A stretch of 64,000 bases of DNA from Epiperipatus broadwayi (taxonomy: Eukaryota; Onychophora; Udeonychophora; Euonychophora; Peripatidae). The stretch spans positions 1,345,212 to 1,409,211 of the forward strand of contig JAQFVV010000153.1 in NCBI GenBank assembly GCA_028023455.1. Direction: 5' to 3'. Position numbers and translations under genes: made by a program. The notes beneath the pieces are model-generated. The model did no database searches, was not told where the DNA came from, and worked only from the letters and a program-made list of their open reading frames with translations. Shown here piece by piece: positions 23,901 to 37,901 of this stretch (its first letter is position 1; every line of letters begins with the position of its first letter).

Positions 23901-24755
23901 TATTATCACTAACAGTCTGTTAAAAAATATAGCAATATTGTAAAAATTATTAACAAATTTTAAGCTTAATTTAGAATATAAGTTAGTAGATTTACTAGAT
24001 ATTAGTAATTATTCATTCACATTATAAATACGAACATCAAATAAAAAAGATTTTATTCATTTTTCAAATTTAATTCACTCCTTCCAAAATCTAACTTTTA
24101 AAATAATTTGTGAAAATCAAAGGTGATTTTTTTAGAATTTATTTAATTTTTAAATAAAAATATCTATGAAATTAAGGCAAATTTATTATATTCTGATATA
24201 TAATAATAATTTAATATTAAAATGAAAGTTGAAAGCTTACAGCAAATAAAAACAAAAAAAATATCAAAATACAGAAGGATTAAATCCCATTTTAAAATAT
24301 ATATTGTAACAGGCACGCATGCTGTTACATTATTATAATAAATAAAATTAGAAATTAAAAATAAAAAGTTCGCAAATAAAAATTTGTTTTTAAAAATTGA
24401 AAATTAAAAGTCATATAAACTCGTATATATATATAATCACACAGATGGGAAAATATTAAAAGAAAACTTTATTAAAAAAAGAAAGTATATATATTTTAAA
24501 ACTAAATTTTAAGAAAAAACTTAAAAGATTTATAGATGAAAAGAACTTGAGTTTTCTTTAACATTAATTATTAAATCAAAGCTTTTGTATGGTGATTAAT
24601 TGGATGTTCTTTTTTTAAATCAATTCAAAGTAAAAATTCCACCATCAAACATGTATCACAACTTTATTTCTCTTTCATTAAATACCTATAAAAAGTTTTA
24701 GAGATCACTCTTATAAAAATCAAAAATAATGTTGAAACAAGTATACATTCTTGTT
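20908..24755. other. 3.8 kb AT-rich DNA, nothing recognised
   Basis: The longest featureless stretch. I looked for RT, endonuclease and tRNA-like motifs on both strands and saw none, nor any of the window's repeat families. Confidence 0.5.
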
Positions 24756-24759
24756 TAAA

Positions 24760-25760
24760 CCAGTTTTCATTTTAAATGCTTCAGAATTTTTTTCTGTTGT
24801 AATAATATTTCTTCTTTTTCCATCATACACTGCCATAGACCTGCCCAATTTATTGAGTCAAATGCCTTGACTAAATTAACAAGTGCAATATATAAATCAT
24901 TTTTGTTGTTTCTGACATTTTTCAAGCATTTTTTGTAATAAAACCCATGTCTATATATATGCTTTTTGATTTTCTATAGATATAATAAATCTCTGATAAC
25001 CAAAGATCTATAAATGAAACCAGACTATTCTACAAAACCCTTGAAAATATTTTGTCAGTAATAGATAATAATGATATCCCATGATAATTATTACAATCTT
25101 GTCTATTCCCTTTATTTTTAAAAACTGGAACAATAGAAGTAACTATTCTTAAGATCATATATTTCTTAAAAAAGTCCATATATTCCTTAAAAAATTTAAT
25201 ATTTTGAAAAGCCAATATTATTAAATTTTAAAATTTCTCCATGTTTTATTGGGATCTACAGTCTTTCCATTTTTAAGATTACAAAAAACTGTTATGATAT
25301 CTTTAACAGATTTTCTTGTCCAAATCTAAATAAATCAATACAATTTCCAATCATTAAAAGTCATCTTTTCAATTGATGTACTATTATTCAATAATGATCA
25401 AAATATTTCTTCCTTATATTTAAAATATCATTGTCACCATATCAGAGAAAGTCATTGCTGAATTTACTAGAATTATAATATTGTTTCTGGGGCATATGTT
25501 GCTTTAAGTAAATCAGAAAAGCAACTAGAGTAACACCAACCAAAGATCATCTTTTCAGTTATTGAAATTCTGCCTTTAAATTTTTATATTTGTTAAGAAG
25601 CTCCATATTTAATATATTATTCTAACATTAAAAAATACCAGCATTTTTCCTTTTAATCAATCATTAATAATAAGATCATTGACAAAAACTACTAGTAATT
25701 CTTCTTTTTAGTGAATCTAATAATAATTTAACTTTTATCTAAAATATATTCCTTAAGATA
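24760..25760 (-). pseudogene. LINE family Lb, reverse transcriptase fragment
   Basis: Minus-strand remnant of a non-LTR retrotransposon. Recognisable in order: a decayed GDNDILNIRKKYFDHYxLNNSTSIEK region, CNLKNGKTVDPNKT (normally KNGKAAGPDGI), SIVPVFKNKGNRQDCNNYHG then ISLLSITDKIFSRVL (the hallmark PIFKKKGDRxDCNNYRGISLL), and CLKNVRNNKNDLYIALVNLV then KAFDSINWAGLW (RT motif A). The longest open frame is 61 codons (25030-25215). Everything after about FEMKTG is lost. Same family as 28400-29990, which faces the other way. Confidence 0.8.
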
Positions 25761-25799
25761 AATTTATACCTCAGAAATATGCTAATGCTAAATATTCAA

Positions 25800-26132
25800 A
25801 TTAGCAATTTTAGTGTTTAATAGGTGGGGATTTGGGTTTTCATCATCAGATTTTTAATGATATGGATGGCTGAAAAGTTAGAGGTTGGGGTGAATTGAAG
25901 CCTGTCCATTAAAGTATGAAGATTTGCTATTTTAATATAAACTGACCACTGATTATATATATGGGAGATGATAATCTGTGCCAACTGATGAGTGCTGGTT
26001 TAGCATGAAATACGCATATTGCTGATTATTTATCTTTTCAACATGTGTGTGGTCATGTGTATCAGTTGTATGAGATAGTGTGGATAGTTGAAGGGTGCTT
26101 AAAAGTCTGAGTTCAAATCCCTATATTTAAAT
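25800..26132 (+). mobile_element. Family A repeat, long copy 6
   Basis: One of two copies that keep an extra ~130 bp 5' part (CATCATCAGATTTTTAATGA ... GAAGCCTGTCCATTAAAGTA), shared with 42815-43162. The usual core follows, then AAAGTCTGAGTTCAAATCCC, the B-box end. Single, not foldback. Confidence 0.75.
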
Positions 26133-26619
26133 ATAAGAGATAACTTTTGAAGAACAAATATCAATTTCTCATGAATATGATTCGAATAAAATCTAAGGTG
26201 ATAATTATAATTAAATCAAAACTAAATCACATTTGAACTTTTTAAACATTTACTACATAATTAATTATAGTTTATATTTATAAGCATTCATTATGTTAAA
26301 AGAGTAGTGAATAGCTGACACTTTTTAGAATAAATGATTTATATTAAAAAAAATATTTAGCTATAATTTTTTTCTTTTTTTTTAAATTTTAAAAAATAGT
26401 AGCTAAACTAATATTATGAGAATGAAATTTGAAAATCTGTGTTAAACATTAAAACAAAGATTTGTTAATGTTACTATAATAACCAGAGGCATAGCTAGAA
26501 CCTTTGGTCACTTATACATTTTTTTTTAAAAAAAGATTATTTTTATTATTTTTAAGATATTTTTTAATACCATCAGAATGTATATATATATAACAAAGGA
26601 GATCTTAAGCCCCAGGGTC

Positions 26620-26695
<76 letters not shown>

Positions 26696-28395
26696 CATTA
26701 GTTTGTTTAAATGGTAGCTATATTACTACTCATTATGATGCATTATTTATTTTTAAAGAAAAATAAACCCATTATATCTCTGCAATGTAAAATTGTATAT
26801 ATGCCATTAATTACATATAAAATATTTTACTTTTAAAATTTTAAATGCAATAAAGTTATAAAATTATAGCTGAATGAAAAAAAATCCGTAAAAATCTGTT
26901 TTTTTAGTTCTAATATTTTAAGGAATAATTACTAACAGTTTAACCAAATTTAATATTATATGTTAGTGAATGTGAATTGAATTTGCGAATTTGAAAAATG
27001 AAGTCATTGTTTAATTAAATTTATAGTTGTATTCCAAATTAATAAATCTTATTATGAAATCTTAAAATTTATTGTGTTGTGTTAGAAATAGTATTAATTT
27101 ATATATTAATTTTAAACAACTTAAATTTTATAATTGTCTTATATATAAATATTATTTGATAAACCTAACAATCTTAAGAAGATTAAATGAAAAAAACTTC
27201 AATGTCGTAACTCTAGTATTTTTTTTTATATTCTTTTTTTTCCTTTGCTAAACAATACAAATTACAACAATGTCAAAAGATTTTCTGGCAACCAACGTTC
27301 ACTCTTTTATCAAAAGTAACTTACATGCTTAGTTGTATCAATTTGACAATAGAATTTTTTTATATATTTTAGATATCTGTTTTATGCCAATTGTAAATCA
27401 TCTTCTATCTTTTAGATAGGAAGGTTAGCTTCCAAGAATTTTTTTTTTTATTTTAAACTTGAGTTATCTACTGTTATCTTGAATAATTCATAGATAACAC
27501 TGATCATATAGAGTTCTAAATAAACATATAAGAATATCATGTGATATTTTTGTTGGTATTAATTTTCCTAATCAAAAGGTAAATTAAGATTTACAGTTGA
27601 TATAAATTGGAATTTCTGTAATACAATATAGCAAATAATTTAATTTTGATTCATAACCTTGGAAGTTTTTTTATTTGATATTATTATTTTGAATAATATA
27701 TAAGAATAAAAAGAGGTTGGCAGAGGCATATTTTTTCTATTTTTATCTTTAAATCTTAATTCTAACAAATGATAGCAAAAGAAAGTAGTTTAAAGATAGG
27801 GATATTATAGTACTGGAATATAGTTAAGAGTCAGAATATAAGAGAAGTTCATTTTACATAAGGACTTATGATCAAATTGTTTAACAGATCATAAAATTAA
27901 TACCTCCAAGATTAAAATGGTAGTTACATTAAAATGTATATCTTATTCCAATCATATTCACACACAAAAAAATGCTGTTTATTTTTTTAGAAGAATCTAA
28001 TATATGAACTAAATTTCAACAGTTATTAAGAACCAAAATGGCCAATTTAATTCTTCAAGATTATCATATTACTGAAGCATAGAATTTTTTAAAAGAGTGT
28101 ATTATGGTTACAAATAATTTTATTCTTCACTAAAAATAAAAATTGTGGCTTTTTTTTTTACAATTTTCTTATTATTAGTGATTTGATTAAAATGAAACAT
28201 GTGGTATTTACTGTTTTGGAGATTAATTGATTCAATGTGGAATTTCCTAATAAATATAAAAATCTGAATGACTAAATAATGATTAGTGGACTAAAACTGC
28301 AAAGAAGATGAAGTCATTCACTGATAATGGTCACCCCAGTTCCTTTTTTTATGCATTGGAAGTCACATATTAATCTGAGAAATTACATCATAGTA
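26133..28395. other. AT-rich DNA with a (TA)n block
   Basis: A TA run lies at 26623-26694. Just before it, GAGGCATAGCTAGAACCTTT (26487) and CCCCAGGGTCCC (26609) recall the ends of a widespread 'cgtagctagg...gggcccc' type of degenerate repeat, a weak identification. The 62-codon frame across the TA run is an artefact. Confidence 0.45.
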
Positions 28396-28399
28396 TTAT

Positions 28400-29990
28400 T
28401 AAATCCAGCAATTGCAATCTCTTATATGGTGACAATGATATTTTGATCAGAGAAAAGGAATATTTTAACTAGCTTTTGAATAACAATACAAGAATTGAGA
28501 TGACATTTTTTAATTATATATCCATTTTATCTACTCATTTAAATTTGGACAAAAGCAGCTCCTTGAAATTTTAAAAAAAAAGGCTGCAGGTTTTGATGAA
28601 ATTCCCAGAGAAGTATTAAAAATGGCAGTAATATGTTTGCTTCAAAAATATTGGAGTTTTTAGATGTAAATAAACTCTTAAAGTTGTGACTTCTGATTTT
28701 AAGAATGCTTTTATTATTTCAATTTTTAAATCAAAGGGAATGGTTAATATTACATTACTTATCATGAAATATTATTATTAATCACTACATTACAGATACT
28801 TTCTTTTTTTTTTTGAATAGATTGTTTCTAATTATAGATGAATGAATACTAAAGACTCAATGTGATTTTAGATAATCAAGAAGAACTATAGACATGGATT
28901 TTTGTTGCCCTGCAAATGCAAGAAAAGTGTCTGGAACAAAGAAGTGATTTATATATTGCTTTTGTTAATTTGGTCAAGCCATCTGATTTAGTTATTAGGA
29001 CAGATCTATGACATTGTTAAAAATTAGTTGACTGCTCATCAGCTTTTTTTTATATTATACAACTTATACAGAATGGAATGAAAGAAAGTGTTATGAGTAC
29101 TGGTAGAGAATCTGAAGCATTTGAAACAAAAACTGCTATTAAATAAAAATATGTGCTTGCTTTAATATTGTTTTTAATTATTATGACAGTGATCTTTGGA
29201 ATTGTCATAGGCAGTTAATCAAACAAAGATATAATGCAAGTTTGATGGTGAAATTTTTAATTTAAATCAATTAAAAATGAAAACAAGAATATTTTCTTTT
29301 GGGTTTCTGGATTTAAAATATGCCAATGATTATGCTATTTTTCCAATGCAAAAGATGACTTATGTTCTTAATTCATTATATATAGATATTGGTTTATTAA
29401 TTAATATTGAAAAATACACAAGTTCTTTATCATCCAGTGTCAGAAGCAAAATCCTCAATAACTCTTAACTTGAATGAATATCAACCTAAGAATGTTAAAC
29501 AATTTATACATATACTTTGGTAGTTTTATAAACATAAAGGTGGATTTATATAATGAAGTACAACACAGGCTCCAATATCCTACTGCTTCTAAAATCACCT
29601 AGTTAAAACTTATACATCCTGTGGTACAATATAAAGCCATTAACATTTTTTATTTAAGAATGTTCTAAAAATATTAAAATTCAATAACAAGATCATAAAA
29701 ACAAACAGTATGTATTTTATCTTGCTGTATATGATATTATAGACACCAGTATTATAAAATCACACATTTGTTGGAGTTGTATTTGACTAAAATAAAGTAA
29801 CAATATAACAATTCCTAAAAGAATGTTTTATTATGAACTGGAACATGATTTTTGTAGGAGAGACAGACTCTGTCAACATTATAAGGATTTTTTCAAAACA
29901 TCCTAAAAAAGTGCAATGTCATGTGTTTCCATGAATATAATAGATTAGATATGGATATATTTTAGAAAGAAAAGCTTTCTGCTAACAAAA
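28400..29990 (+). pseudogene. LINE family Lb, reverse transcriptase to 3' region
   Basis: Parts in order: YGDNDILIREKEYFN..LLNNNTRIE, KKAAGFDEIPREVLKMA, a decayed WK..IVPIFK region, CDF..SRRTIDMDF-like text, MQEKCLEQRSDLYIAFVNLV (motif A; AFD lost), MKESVMSTGRESEAFETKTA (motif B region), LKYANDYAIFPMQ (motif C, normally YADDCAIF), LYIDIGLLINIEK. The 3' part keeps IPKRMFYYELEHDF and RRDRLCQHYKDFFK. All in broken frames; the longest open piece is 63 codons (29277-29468). Active-site DD is changed to ND. Same family as 24760-25760. Confidence 0.82.
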
Positions 29991-31855
29991 TTTAAAAACA
30001 ACATAAAATATTAAGTAAACATAAAAATGTACCAACATGTTCTATAAATATAAATATATATATATATATATTTGTGATTCACAGATTGATTTGTATAGTC
30101 ACCACAAAACTCATATCTATAGAAGATTTTTTTCTCTCTTTCCTTTCTTTTTTTCTTTTGTTTTTTCTTTTTTCTTTTAAAATTTAGAATGGCCATACTC
30201 TTTTACAATTGATTATTTATTATTATTACTCTCTAATATCTACTGATTGCTCAAGCTTTTAATAGATAGTCTAAAATAGAGGAATAAATATAAAATTCAA
30301 TAGATATTTGTAATAAATGTTTATCTAATAATAAGATTAAAAGCTTTTCAAAAATCTAAATACTTAAACTGAAGAAAGGCTAATTTTTTCGAGATAATTA
30401 AAAAAAAAGAACTTTTAAAATCATATTTCAAAAAATAATTTTTATTTCAAAATAAGTGTGTGTATATATATATATACACACCCATTTTACTCAATTATGC
30501 ATTTATATATATGAGTTGACAAAAAATATCAGCTCAATATATATATATATTCATTATTCATGCTCTTATTTATTCATCTTTTTTCTACATTATAACTACT
30601 ATCTATCATCAAATAAACAATTAATTCATATCTTATACTATTAATACATATATATCTTTATATATTACATCTTCCAATTACCTAAAAATTATCATTTTTC
30701 TCCCAATTTTATAGATCCATTAATCATATTGCTCTATTATATTCTTTAGTTCTTTCAATTGCACTTTTTTTATTGCTCTATGAATGTCATATTGTTTATA
30801 TATGTTATATGTAATTATATAAACAATTCCTATTTGGACATATAACAAATTGTAAGAAAAATATAAAAGTAATAATGAATAGTAAAAATGTCATAGAAAA
30901 AAAATATTATGGAACATTCATATTTAAGGAACATTGATAAATGTATTAATATGAATAATGTGTATATAAAATTTGGAGAGAAATGATTACTATTTGATAA
31001 TTGGAAGCTGTAATAGATAAAGATGGATGTATATATTGTAACTGGATTGAGACCTCACCATTTCCTGATGAGTATATTTCAGGAAGGAAAGAATGATTGG
31101 CATTACTCAAGACTGATGTCACCTCCCCTTTTTACAACAATATTTTCTGCTCATCAGAGGATGTAGCATTAAAAAGACTGAGAACAGCTAGACATTTGTC
31201 TGTTTGTTTTTCCCAAATGGTGCCACTAGAGTTCCAGCTCACTATAATCTTACCTACCCAAATCAAATTATGCCAGGCATAGCTCAGGAAACATGAGATT
31301 CTTGTGAACAAACGCACTGATTTATGAATGATGTGAAATTTAAATGACAAAATATATTATCTTTATATAACAACAATAATAAATCCTTCAAAAAAGTTCA
31401 TTGACAGCTCAGCTTCCAAGAATCAATTAGTCATCTCATTGATAACTTCTCTGATGATTAATTTCCTCGCTGATATTCATATAGTGTCCCTCATTTATAT
31501 AATAGGTGTCTCCATATGCCTATACATCTTTGCAAAGGCTAAGTTCATACTTTAAGCAGAACTTGGCCAATAATCCCTTTTGATCATCATTCATATAACA
31601 GGGACTTACATATCCATGTGTACATGATGAATACTTCCCTTAACATTCCACAAGTTTAAATTATCATTCTATCATATGTGCATATATATGGGTCATAAAT
31701 ATGTCCATTAATTCCATATGGCAGTATACTCCTAGGCCAGCTTGATTTATATTTGAATCAATCTTTTTCATTCAACATTTAGTAGTCAATAATTCTATTA
31801 GAATACATTCATGTGTTCGATTCATGTATATAGATGTACATTCTTTTCTGTATGC

Positions 31856-32075
31856 AAACTCATATATATAAAGTATTAATCCTTTTTGGTTAAACATTAA
31901 GCATTTACAGTGTATACATATATGGGGTAAGTCTATTTTAAATTAATTTTTACATTACAATTTCTAAACTCACATATATAAAATATTAATCCTTTCTCGG
32001 TTAAATATTTAGGATTTACAATGTTTACATATATCAGAATATATCTATTTTAAATTAATCCTTACATTATGATTT
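31856..32075. repeat. 110-bp tandem duplication
   Basis: Two adjacent units share AAACTCAYATATATAAARTA, TTAATCCTTT, GGTTAAA and TATTTTAAATTAAT in register, with moderate divergence. Confidence 0.75.
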
Positions 32076-33359
32076 CTATATTTCTTTAGAACATTCCAAT
32101 TTAACAATTTTATGCATATTACTTTATCTTCTTCATTCTAATAACACTTGTAGCAATTACATTATTCTCTCAATAAGAAATTAATTCGTTTCCTAACTGT
32201 TCTCATATAAATACTGGGTTTTATCCATTACAACATCTGTTTTTAAATTTGATTTGAATAATTTATCATTTCATAAAATTAATTGTTTAAATAACTTTAT
32301 AACTATGTTTCATGTTACCCTTTTCAAAATGCTTTCTTACAGCATTTATGTAAATATTATTAAATACTTCAAATGTCAAAATAACTCTTTCATGTAATAA
32401 TGGATATGCATCATTATTAAGTAAATAAATATTGGCAATATCCTTATATCATAGCACACTTACATAAATCTTAATTAAACATGTTTTAATAACTATCTAG
32501 ACTTATATTACCTTTTTAAATCTCCATAATGGTCATTATGTTTGAAATTAGAGCTTAATGGTATGATTTTCACATTAAAAGGGGGATTGGTCTTTAGAGC
32601 TGAATATTTTACATATGAATACTTAGGCATATTTCTTTATCTTCACATCTTCTTCCATGATGTGGGAAGGAGAGTGAGCTATTTCTTACTAGCCACACAT
32701 TTTAGCATTTATTGTATTAGTAAGTTGTTTCTTCATATTGCCGTTTTATGGTAACATGATTTCTCTTTAACTGCAAAACTTCTCTAATTACTGGCCATGG
32801 TTACTCCAAACTAAATTGGTCTGATTTTTTAAACTTTTCATTGTATAATGAGTAAATACTGAACTGTGATTTACTGCAAAACAACTATTACCATCAATCA
32901 ACTGCAACTGCCTGGAATTGATCAATTGCTCTCTTTATATACTCCTATTTCCTACAGTATTTTTCAATATCCTCTTTGATCTCACCCATGCTGACCAGTA
33001 TGTTTACTTCTTTTGTCTCAAGCAAGAAAGTAACATTATTATTCTTCGTGAATTAATTTCAATGTTTTTGTATTTTACTTTGAAAAACATTCAGCTGTAA
33101 CAAATAAACATATTATATCGGTAACATTTTAATTTGAAACTGCAAATTTTTTATGTTAAAGATTCATTCCATAAATATGTCATTTTCTTTTTAGTTGTAA
33201 ATTTTAAATATTGATTTTTCCTCTTCTTTGTTAAAGAATTTGACTTCACAGATCTTGTTTTATAATGTGAGTGGAAAATCATTTATCCATTTTTCTAAAT
33301 TTCATTCTCTGAAATGGTGTCAGCTTTTATTTTAATTTTAAACCATTTTAAAATGGGAT

Positions 33360-33431
33360 GGAAACTTTAATATATATATATATGAAACAACATTTGGAAA
33401 CTTTAATATATATATATATGAAACAACATTT
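33360..33431. repeat. 36-bp perfect tandem duplication
   Basis: The unit begins GGAAACTTTAATATATATAT and ends GAAACAACATTT; the two units are identical by eye. Confidence 0.9.
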
Positions 33432-34585
33432 GTTTTAATATGTATGTGTATTGATAACATGAGACATAAGTTAATTGTTTATTTAATGATAGATAGCACT
33501 TATAATATAGAAAAGAATTGAAAGAATAAAAACATGTATAATGGATGTATATACATGTGTAAATTTTAAAACAGAAAGGAGAAAAAATATTAGTAAATGC
33601 TTTTTTGAAATTGGAAAATTTGTTTGTTTGTTTGTTTGTTTGTTTATTAACTTTTGATCTTTTTTAAGTTAGAATAAAATTTTAAAATTAAGATACAATA
33701 TATTTAAATTCAATAGAGTTGCTTGAAATTTAGTATATAACTAATTAATATCAAACTAATCTATATGGGACACTAATATTTCCAATAGATCACCTACTCT
33801 ATATCACAGTTAATTTTTTTAGAACACTCATTTGTTTTAAATAATTCTTGCAAGAAGGTGGTTACATAGATTTTTTCTTTCAGTTTAATGACATTTTTTA
33901 ACATTTTAAAATCAATATTTAATAGATTTAAGTTCAATATAATTTGTTGAAATTTTGTACATTTATTTGAAATCTTTATTTAAGTGATTGGCAACAGTAA
34001 TATTTTAAAGAACAGTGGGAGAAATGTTCTTAAATAATAATTTGAAATTTTGTTTCTTAGATAAGAGTAGGGGAGGTGTTTTCAATAATGATTGCTAGTT
34101 TTCTTGGTTGCAAATGAGAAAGTTTTTTTTAAATAAAAATAAAAACTCTCAGACAATTTCAAACAAAAAAGTTTTTTATTGATTTATAATCCATATATAA
34201 TAATGTACACACACTGAATATGATATATAGATAAAGATTATACATATTAAGTTACTGCAGAAACATTTAGTAATATATATACACTATATGTGTGAAATTT
34301 ATTTAAAATAAAATTATATATATTAAGTGAAATTTATTTGCAGTATATTTTTCATAAGCATTTTTTTTACAATAAAAATTCCCAATCAAAAACAAAAAAG
34401 TCAAACATTTTTCACTTAAAAGAATTTGTAATATTTTAATCACTTATATACACATATAATATATGCAGAAGAGGTATATATTTTAACTTATAGCAGAAAA
34501 ATATATATATATTAAATACTGCCTAAAGCTATACTAGTAATAAATAAAATAAAATAAAAATTCATATAACATTACAATACTAGTC

Positions 34586-34686
34586 AAAAAAACTAAACTT
34601 TACTAAAATTCTTTCACAATCATAGTTTCATCTGTTTATGGAAACCATGGTTGTGAAAGAATTTTAGTAAAGTTTAGTTTTTTTTG
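34586..34686. repeat. Perfect 44-bp-arm hairpin
   Basis: Arms 34586-34629 (AAAAAAACTAAACTTTACTA...) and 34641-34685 are almost perfectly complementary around an 11-base loop; only a short AATCATAGTT/AACCATGGTT segment differs. It is followed by a tandem pair (about 34690-34800) of AATATTATAATGATATATAA plus a (TA)n run. Confidence 0.85.
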
Positions 34687-35136
34687 GTAAATATTATAAT
34701 GATATATAAATTTTATTATATATATATATATATATATATAATTATAAATATTATAATGATATATAAATTTTATTATATATATATATATATATATCAATTA
34801 TAAATGCCCAGTTAATTTAAAGTACAATGTAGTTTTACATTTTTATTTACTGTGCCAATGCTAAAAACTTAAAAATAATAGAGATTAAAAAAAAGTTATC
34901 TCTATTATTATTTTTATAAGTTTATTTCTGGGGATGAATTAACTAGAGTGTATAAAGCTGTAGAATATTCATTGTCACATGATAATTTTTTTAAATGCCA
35001 TCTTGAGAAGATTTATATGTGAACAAAAATAAAAAAAATTGATATTAAATTAAATTGTATATCAATGTGTTGTCTTTTTTGTTGATTAATTTGATTGATT
35101 ATGGGTTTTATATATATATATATATATATATATAAT

Positions 35137-35184
<48 letters not shown>

Positions 35185-35499
35185 ATGATGTAAATGGGAT
35201 AGCAGGTGGGCCAATATTATATGGTCAGGTTAAAATATCTATTTAATGTATCAGTAGAAGTAAATAAATTGAGATAAAACTCTATTATGAGTCAATATAA
35301 AAATAATAGAATTAATAATGAATAGTGCCCAAGAGACAGAGACTCTATTATATCTAATCAATTATAAAATTCAGAAAGTACAAATATGAAGTAAATTAAT
35401 TGAGAGATCAACCCTGCCTTGGTTTCAAATTTTTGTCTATACCAATACAATCTAGAACGAGAAAATAATATGATACTAGCTTTTAATATATGATTTTTT
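34687..35499. other. AT-rich DNA with (TA)n blocks
   Basis: TA runs lie at about 34721-34741, 34776-34794, 35108-35133 and 35140-35181. CTTAAAAATAATAGAGATAA (34868) and its complement around 34900 form a small hairpin. No gene seen. Confidence 0.6.
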
Positions 35500-35716
35500 T
35501 CCACAGTACAGGCTTTTTTATACCTGCACTCCAATATGTAATATATAGGGGGTTTGAACTCAGACTTTCACACAATGCTCAACTATCCATGCTATCTCAT
35601 ACTGCTGACACTCTTGATCACACACATGTCAAAAAAATAAATAATTATCAATATTCTTATTTCATGCTAAACCAGCACTTGTCAGTTGGTCTAGATTATC
35701 ATCTCCACTATGTATA
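35500..35716 (-). mobile_element. Family A repeat, copy 7
   Basis: Minus copy with the outer TACAGGCTTTTTTATACCTG end, the GTTTGAACTCAGACTTTCAC B-box complement and TTTCATGCTAAACCAGCACT. The TA microsatellite position downstream is short here. Confidence 0.75.
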
Positions 35717-37860
35717 TAATTATAAAATAAATTAATTGACACATCACCCCTACCCTGATTTCAAAATAATAGGATACTAGCTTTTGTGGATATACTTTAA
35801 ATTATAGGTTACAAATATAAATCCTATTAAGAAAGAAGATGAACATGCATAATAATGCATGCTATGATTATTAACCCTAATAAAGTAAATGAAGCTCACA
35901 ATATTGAATTTAATAAATAGCAATGATAGTTTAATTCATGTTAAATAAATAATGAATAAATAAAATTAAAAAAAATTATGAAAGAAGTTTAGTGTATTGT
36001 GATTTATGTTTTGTACCATTAATGATGCCCGAACAATATACTCATTTCAAAATTAGAGGTATATCAATGTTTAAACTTATTTTTCTAAAATTAGATTACC
36101 TTATCATAATCTATTACTAAAGATATCAAATCTGAGTAAAAGTTATTCCAATGAAATTTATTCTGTGGTCACTGATAATTTCAACTAGTTATTATGTTTT
36201 GTCTAATTTTGTCTATATGTAATCATTTGTCTTATGATAACACATATGCTTGAAATTACCATTCAAATACATATAATAAGAAAGACTTTGATTAAAATTA
36301 GACACTTTAATATGACAATGAAATATTTAAGATCCAAAATTTTGATACCATTTGGTTTGACAATAGAATTTGTATACATTTCCTTTGATATCTGATAATT
36401 GTAGAGCAAAATTAATATTAAATGATATTTCAGAATCACTTTTCCAAGTTATTTGCTTTGACTTCATCTATAGAACATTGAGTATTTTAATTTAATTTGA
36501 ATAGTCATGCACCACATAATTTTTCACAAATTAAATACTGTCAACTTATATGGAGGCAGAAATCAGATATCACATGGGTTAATTTGTGCAGGATTCTTCC
36601 AATGTTATTACTGTAGTCTTTTCGTAATATTAATCCTTTATTTTTCCATGTGTAACATAATTCATGAGTTAATATATATTTTTAAATCACATTGCAAGGT
36701 TCTTATTAAGAGAGGAAAATATATTGTTTCCGATAAGTGATATCAGATATGGCAACTGATATAAAAATCAACGTTTTAACATTGTAAATGAATAATCCAT
36801 TCAATACCATATTGAAATTATACTTTTATATCTTCAACAACAGCAATAGTTTTATTCATAAGAGTTAATATCACTTTCCAAGCATATGCACTTGTAATTA
36901 TTATTAAATCTTAATGGGCATTTATCCATCCTTAACGAAAATAAAAACGAACTTCTAGAATGTAGTTGGAGACATATTTCAGTTATTTAAACCTCAATTC
37001 ATATTTTGTAGTTTTCAAGGGTCTGTTTGTTTAGTAATAACCCATACAGTGTAGTTTATTATCAAACAATTTTATGAATATCCACATTATATTATTTGTT
37101 CTTTTTATAATAAACCAGTTAAAAGTATGGCTATCCCTTTTGATGTTAACAAAATACATACATGTGAATAAAATCCAAAAATAATAATAATAAAGGGCTC
37201 CCACTTGGCAACATGGATTCTTCTCTAGTTTGTTTATTAATTTATAGATAGTTGTTAGTTATCACATTCGAGGTATTCACTTTGTAACTTACATTAAATG
37301 ATTATTGTCAACAATGGATTTCTAAACTTCCATCCAGATATATATAAACTCATACAAATGAAAATGTAATGTATCAATTATTTTTTGATGTATATCAATA
37401 AATAAAGTTATTTTGATGAAATAAAGTCTTTAAAATTAAAATATTATAATTGCTTTCAGATCGACAATTTAAAAAATGTCAAATTTGTTGCTTCGATATC
37501 AACATTTTATTCACTATTATCCCATGTCATTATTTGTATTAAAAACAAAACTATACATATTTTCTCCACTCTAAAATCATAAGTAATTCTCAAACTACCA
37601 AGGAAATTAATACTGTTTTATTTTCCTAAAGATAAACAGGAATGCGAATTGTAAATTGCTTTATGTTCAGAACGTTTGTAAAAATAGTCAAAATCTCATT
37701 CTAAATCTTATTAGAGAGGATATGTCCCTATACTAAAGTTAAAGAAGATATTCATTAACAACTCCAATAGTTATCAATATCAAAGTAAAATTATGAGCTA
37801 AAATTAAAAAAAAAAAAGTTTTAATATCACATACATACAACATGTCGTTGGAGTATATAC
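35717..37860. other. AT-rich DNA, nothing recognised
   Basis: A 77-codon frame (36507-36740) lacks any motif. A 23-base piece, 'GACACATCACCCCTACCCTG', at 35739 echoes 'GAGAGATCAACCCTGCCTTG' at 35401, so a small diverged duplication flanks family A copy 7. Confidence 0.45.
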
Positions 37861-37901
37861 CAATATGGTATAATATATATATATATCATATATTATATAT
37901 A

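Larger units (their letters stand above)
29991..34585. other. 4.6 kb without recognised genes; small tandem duplications
   Basis: Contains (TA)n runs (30055-30070, 30465-30477), a polypyrimidine tract (about 30126-30182), a 110-bp tandem pair (31856-31965 and 31966-32075), a 36-bp tandem pair (33360-33431) and a (TTTG)n run (33619-33645). 31030-31330 is less AT-rich than its surroundings, but overlapping open frames of 61 and 72 codons on opposite strands show no motif. Confidence 0.5.

Noticed and set aside
31030-31350. Less AT-rich block with overlapping open frames on both strands
   Set aside because: No recognisable domain, splice sites or repeat relationship; kept only as part of a featureless stretch.
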